A stretch of 24,693 nt of DNA, taken from the NCBI GenBank assembly GCA_002336765.1, contig DDES01000148.1, positions 1-24,693 on the forward strand. Direction: 5' to 3'. Position numbers and translations under genes: made by a program. The notes below the pieces were generated by a model. That model was not told the origin of the DNA. It saw nothing but the letters and a program-made list of their open reading frames with translations, and made no database searches. Of the stretch, positions 22,698 to 24,693 are shown piece by piece; the first letter of the stretch is position 1; every line of letters begins with the position of its first letter. The stretch comes from Novosphingobium sp. UBA1948. GTDB taxonomy: Bacteria; Pseudomonadota; Alphaproteobacteria; Sphingomonadales; Sphingomonadaceae.

Positions 22698-24290
22698 ATG
22701 ACTGCCTCCGATCCCGTCACCATCACTTTCCACGGTGCCGCCGGCACCGTCACCGGTTCCTGCATGGAACTGGCGCTGGGCAGCAAGCGCATCCTTGTCG
22801 ATTGCGGACTGTTCCAAGGCTCGCGCACGCTCGAAACGCTCAACCACGGTGATTTTGGCTTCGATGTGCGCGATATTGACGCGGTGGTGCTGACCCACGC
22901 CCATATCGACCATTGCGGGTTGCTGCCCAAGCTGGTGGCGCAGGGCTATCACGGGCCGATCTATTGCACGCCTGCAACGTCCGATCTGCTGGAATATATG
23001 CTGGCCGATGCGGGGCGCATTCAGGAATCGGAAGCCACCCGCCGCAACCGCCGCCGCGACCGGCAGGATCACGCGCATTTCGAGCCGCTCTACACCGAGC
23101 AGGACGGGCTGAAAGCATGGCGGGCCACGCGCCCCACGCCTTTGTGCGAATGGTTCGAGCCTGCCGAGGGCTTCCGCGTGCGCTTCTGGAATGCGGGCCA
23201 TATCCTTGGCTCGGCCTCGGCCGAAATCGAGATCGGCTCCGAAGGCAGCAGCATCAAACTGCTCTGCTCGGGCGATATCGGGCCCGACAACAAAGAGTTT
23301 TACCCCGACCCCGCCGCGCCACATGGTCTCGACTATGTTGTCTGCGAAAGCACCTATGGCAACCGCAGCCGCGAGGATGTGAGTATCGAGCAGCGCCGTG
23401 ACGTGCTGGAGCGCGAGATCAAGGATGCGCTGGTCAAGGGCGGCAATCTGGTCATCCCCGTCTTCGCGCTGGAACGCACGCAGGAACTCGTCACCGACAT
23501 CATCCGCCTTGCCGAGGCCAACCGCATCCCCGGCGTTCCGGTCTTTGTCGACAGCCCGCTGGCCAGCAAGGCCACCACCGTGTTCGCCGCGCATAGCCGC
23601 GAGCTGGAGGATCTCGACGGGATCAACATCCTGCACCACCCGCAGGTGCGCTATGTCGAGGATCCCGCCGAATCCATGCGGCTCAACCTGATGTCGGGCG
23701 CGATCATTCTCTCGGCCAGCGGCATGTGCGAGGCTGGCCGCATCCGCCACCATCTGAAACACAATCTGCCGCGCCGCGAATCCACCGTGCTGATCGTCGG
23801 CTATCAGGCGCAGGGCACTTTGGGCCGCGTGCTTGAGGATGGCGCGACTCGCGTGCGCATCTCGGGCGAGGACATCTCCGTACGCGCCCGCATCCGCCAC
23901 ATCGACACCTATTCCGCCCATGCCGACCGCGAGGAATTGCATGCATGGATCAAGGCGCGCTTCCCGATCCGTGGCGGCCTGTTCCTGTCGCATGGCGAGC
24001 CAGAGGCCGTGGCGGGGCTGGAAGCGCTGGTGCAGCCCGACGACCTGTCGCTCAAGATCGTGAAGCCCGCAATTGGCGAGACATGGATGTTGCGCGCAGG
24101 CCATCCGCCCAAGCGCCTGTCCACCGGCCGCGCCGACATCCAGCAGGCCATGGGCCATGACTGGCAGAACGATTACGCCGATTTTGCCACAAGCCTGAAA
24201 CAGGAATTGGCCCATATCAAGGGCGATGCGGCGCGCCGCCGTGTCATCGCCGAAATGCGCCGCCTGCTCGGCGCGGCGCAGGAGGGTTGA
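22698..24290 (+). CDS. Beta-CASP metallo-beta-lactamase, RNA-processing exonuclease type
   Basis: The 530-residue protein has the MBL fold with HAHIDHCG at 67-74 (H67, H69, D71, H72), H168 in NAGHILGSAS and D193 in SGDIG. The beta-CASP insert follows, ending with VDSPLAS (about 284-290), LSASGMCEAGR (338-348) and SAHAD with H408. RMMBL-type ending LSHGEPEA (430-437) binds the last metal. This architecture is that of the CPSF-like ribonucleases such as bacterial TTHA0252. A Lys/Arg-rich tail extends beyond the core. I chose the ATG at 22698 (AGGAC upstream) because the much longer frame from 22266 overlaps the aminotransferase. RNA cleavage is the likely role, inferred. Confidence 0.92.
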   Translation: MTASDPVTITFHGAAGTVTGSCMELALGSKRILVDCGLFQGSRTLETLNHGDFGFDVRDIDAVVLTHAHIDHCGLLPKLVAQGYHGPIYCTPATSDLLEYMLADAGRIQESEATRRNRRRDRQDHAHFEPLYTEQDGLKAWRATRPTPLCEWFEPAEGFRVRFWNAGHILGSASAEIEIGSEGSSIKLLCSGDIGPDNKEFYPDPAAPHGLDYVVCESTYGNRSREDVSIEQRRDVLEREIKDALVKGGNLVIPVFALERTQELVTDIIRLAEANRIPGVPVFVDSPLASKATTVFAAHSRELEDLDGINILHHPQVRYVEDPAESMRLNLMSGAIILSASGMCEAGRIRHHLKHNLPRRESTVLIVGYQAQGTLGRVLEDGATRVRISGEDISVRARIRHIDTYSAHADREELHAWIKARFPIRGGLFLSHGEPEAVAGLEALVQPDDLSLKIVKPAIGETWMLRAGHPPKRLSTGRADIQQAMGHDWQNDYADFATSLKQELAHIKGDAARRRVIAEMRRLLGAAQEG

Positions 24291-24292
24291 GC

Positions 24293-24693
24293 ATGGGCAG
24301 GGGTTGGTGGATCGCGGCTGGTCTGGCGGTGGCCGCTGGCGGCGGCGCGCTGTGGTATGAAACGCGGCCCGTGGTGGTCAGCGTGGACAAGGTGAAATCC
24401 GGCCCCGCCGCCGATCTGGTCTATGCCACCGGCTATGTCGAGGCGCAGCAACCGGTCAGCGTGTCCTCGCGCATCACCGCGCCGGTGGACAAGGTGCTGG
24501 TGAACGAAGGCGACCATGTGCGCAAAGGGCAGGCGCTGGCCATCCTGTTTTCCGACGAACAGCGCGCGCTGGTCGATCAGGCGGGGGCCCAGCAGCGTTC
24601 GGCCGAGGTGATCGAACGGCGCAGCAATACCCTGTTCAAGGAAGGTTGGGTGACCGCCGCCGCGCGCGACAATGCCACCACCGCCGCTGCCGC
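24293..24693 (+). CDS. Periplasmic adaptor of an RND/HlyD-type efflux system (partial, runs off right edge)
   Basis: The ATG at 24293 lies 2 bases after the preceding stop, with GGAGGG just upstream. About 133 residues can be read. A single N-terminal hydrophobic anchor (WWIAAGLAVAAGGGALWYE, about residues 5-23) is followed by the adaptor pattern GYVEAQQPVSVSSRITAPVDKVLVNEGDHVRKGQALAILF. That is the first half of the lipoyl-like domain. The sequence then enters a helix (QRALVDQAGAQQRSAEVIER). Partner transporter and outer-membrane genes would lie beyond the window. The lipoyl-half pattern makes the family call secure; the substrate is unknown. Confidence 0.87.
   Translation, partial: MGRGWWIAAGLAVAAGGGALWYETRPVVVSVDKVKSGPAADLVYATGYVEAQQPVSVSSRITAPVDKVLVNEGDHVRKGQALAILFSDEQRALVDQAGAQQRSAEVIERRSNTLFKEGWVTAAARDNATTAAA

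Noticed and set aside
22602..24215. 537-codon frame on the minus strand
   Set aside because: Antisense shadow of the beta-CASP gene, which has all metal-binding motifs.
1..24693. CRISPR arrays, prophage, toxin-antitoxin or defence systems
   Set aside because: No spaced direct repeats and no nuclease, recombinase, toxin or phage proteins were recognised. The beta-CASP gene is better explained as a housekeeping RNA-processing protein.

Overview
The window reads as a chromosomal segment of a GC-rich alphaproteobacterium. The protein styles (SspB with a C-terminal ClpX-binding tail, HisB/HisH, a YdfG-like SDR, small TonB_C-like and SnoaL-like secreted proteins) point to the Sphingomonadales, perhaps Novosphingobium or Sphingomonas. 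That placement is inference from protein character, because no rRNA or marker search was possible. No rRNA, tRNA, CRISPR array, prophage or transposase gene was seen. About 23 protein-coding genes are packed tightly, many joined by 1-nt TGATG or TAATG overlaps.

Layout. Bases 1-1218 (minus strand) hold the histidine genes hisB-hisH, with hisH running off the left edge. Bases 1378-2888 (plus) hold sspB, a small coupled unknown gene and gmk. Bases 2892-4010 (minus) hold a lone acyltransferase-3 membrane protein that is visibly more AT-rich than its surroundings. Bases 4229-5839 (plus) hold a YhhQ/VUT-type queuosine-precursor transporter and argB. Bases 5867-6709 (minus) encode a secreted protein with a TonB_C-like end. 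Bases 6862-9455 (plus) hold yggT, folD, a SnoaL-like secreted protein and a MarC-family protein.

The core of the window (9477-19156) is a fatty-acid beta-oxidation locus in two divergent arms. The minus arm reads thiolase, then a 3-hydroxyacyl-CoA dehydrogenase/enoyl-CoA hydratase of FadN-like domain order, then an acyl-CoA dehydrogenase with C-terminal extension, then a small PHA-system-type protein. The plus arm reads a DUF2147 protein, a FadL-type outer-membrane transporter, a FadD-type acyl-CoA ligase and a MerR-family regulator. Together they cover uptake, activation and one full turn of the spiral, with a candidate local regulator and a shared 202-bp divergent control region.

The right part (19232-24693) holds a YdfG-like SDR with a coupled 67-residue unknown, a bile-acid:sodium-symporter-like protein on the minus strand, a class I/II aminotransferase, a beta-CASP metallo-beta-lactamase RNA-processing-type protein and the start of an RND/HlyD-type periplasmic adaptor cut by the right edge. 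The most unusual non-coding structure is a pair of related ~79-bp palindromic elements bounded by CTAG at 21194-21362, between the symporter and the aminotransferase. They look like non-autonomous mobile (MITE or REP-like) repeats. I found no convincing wholly new multi-gene system.
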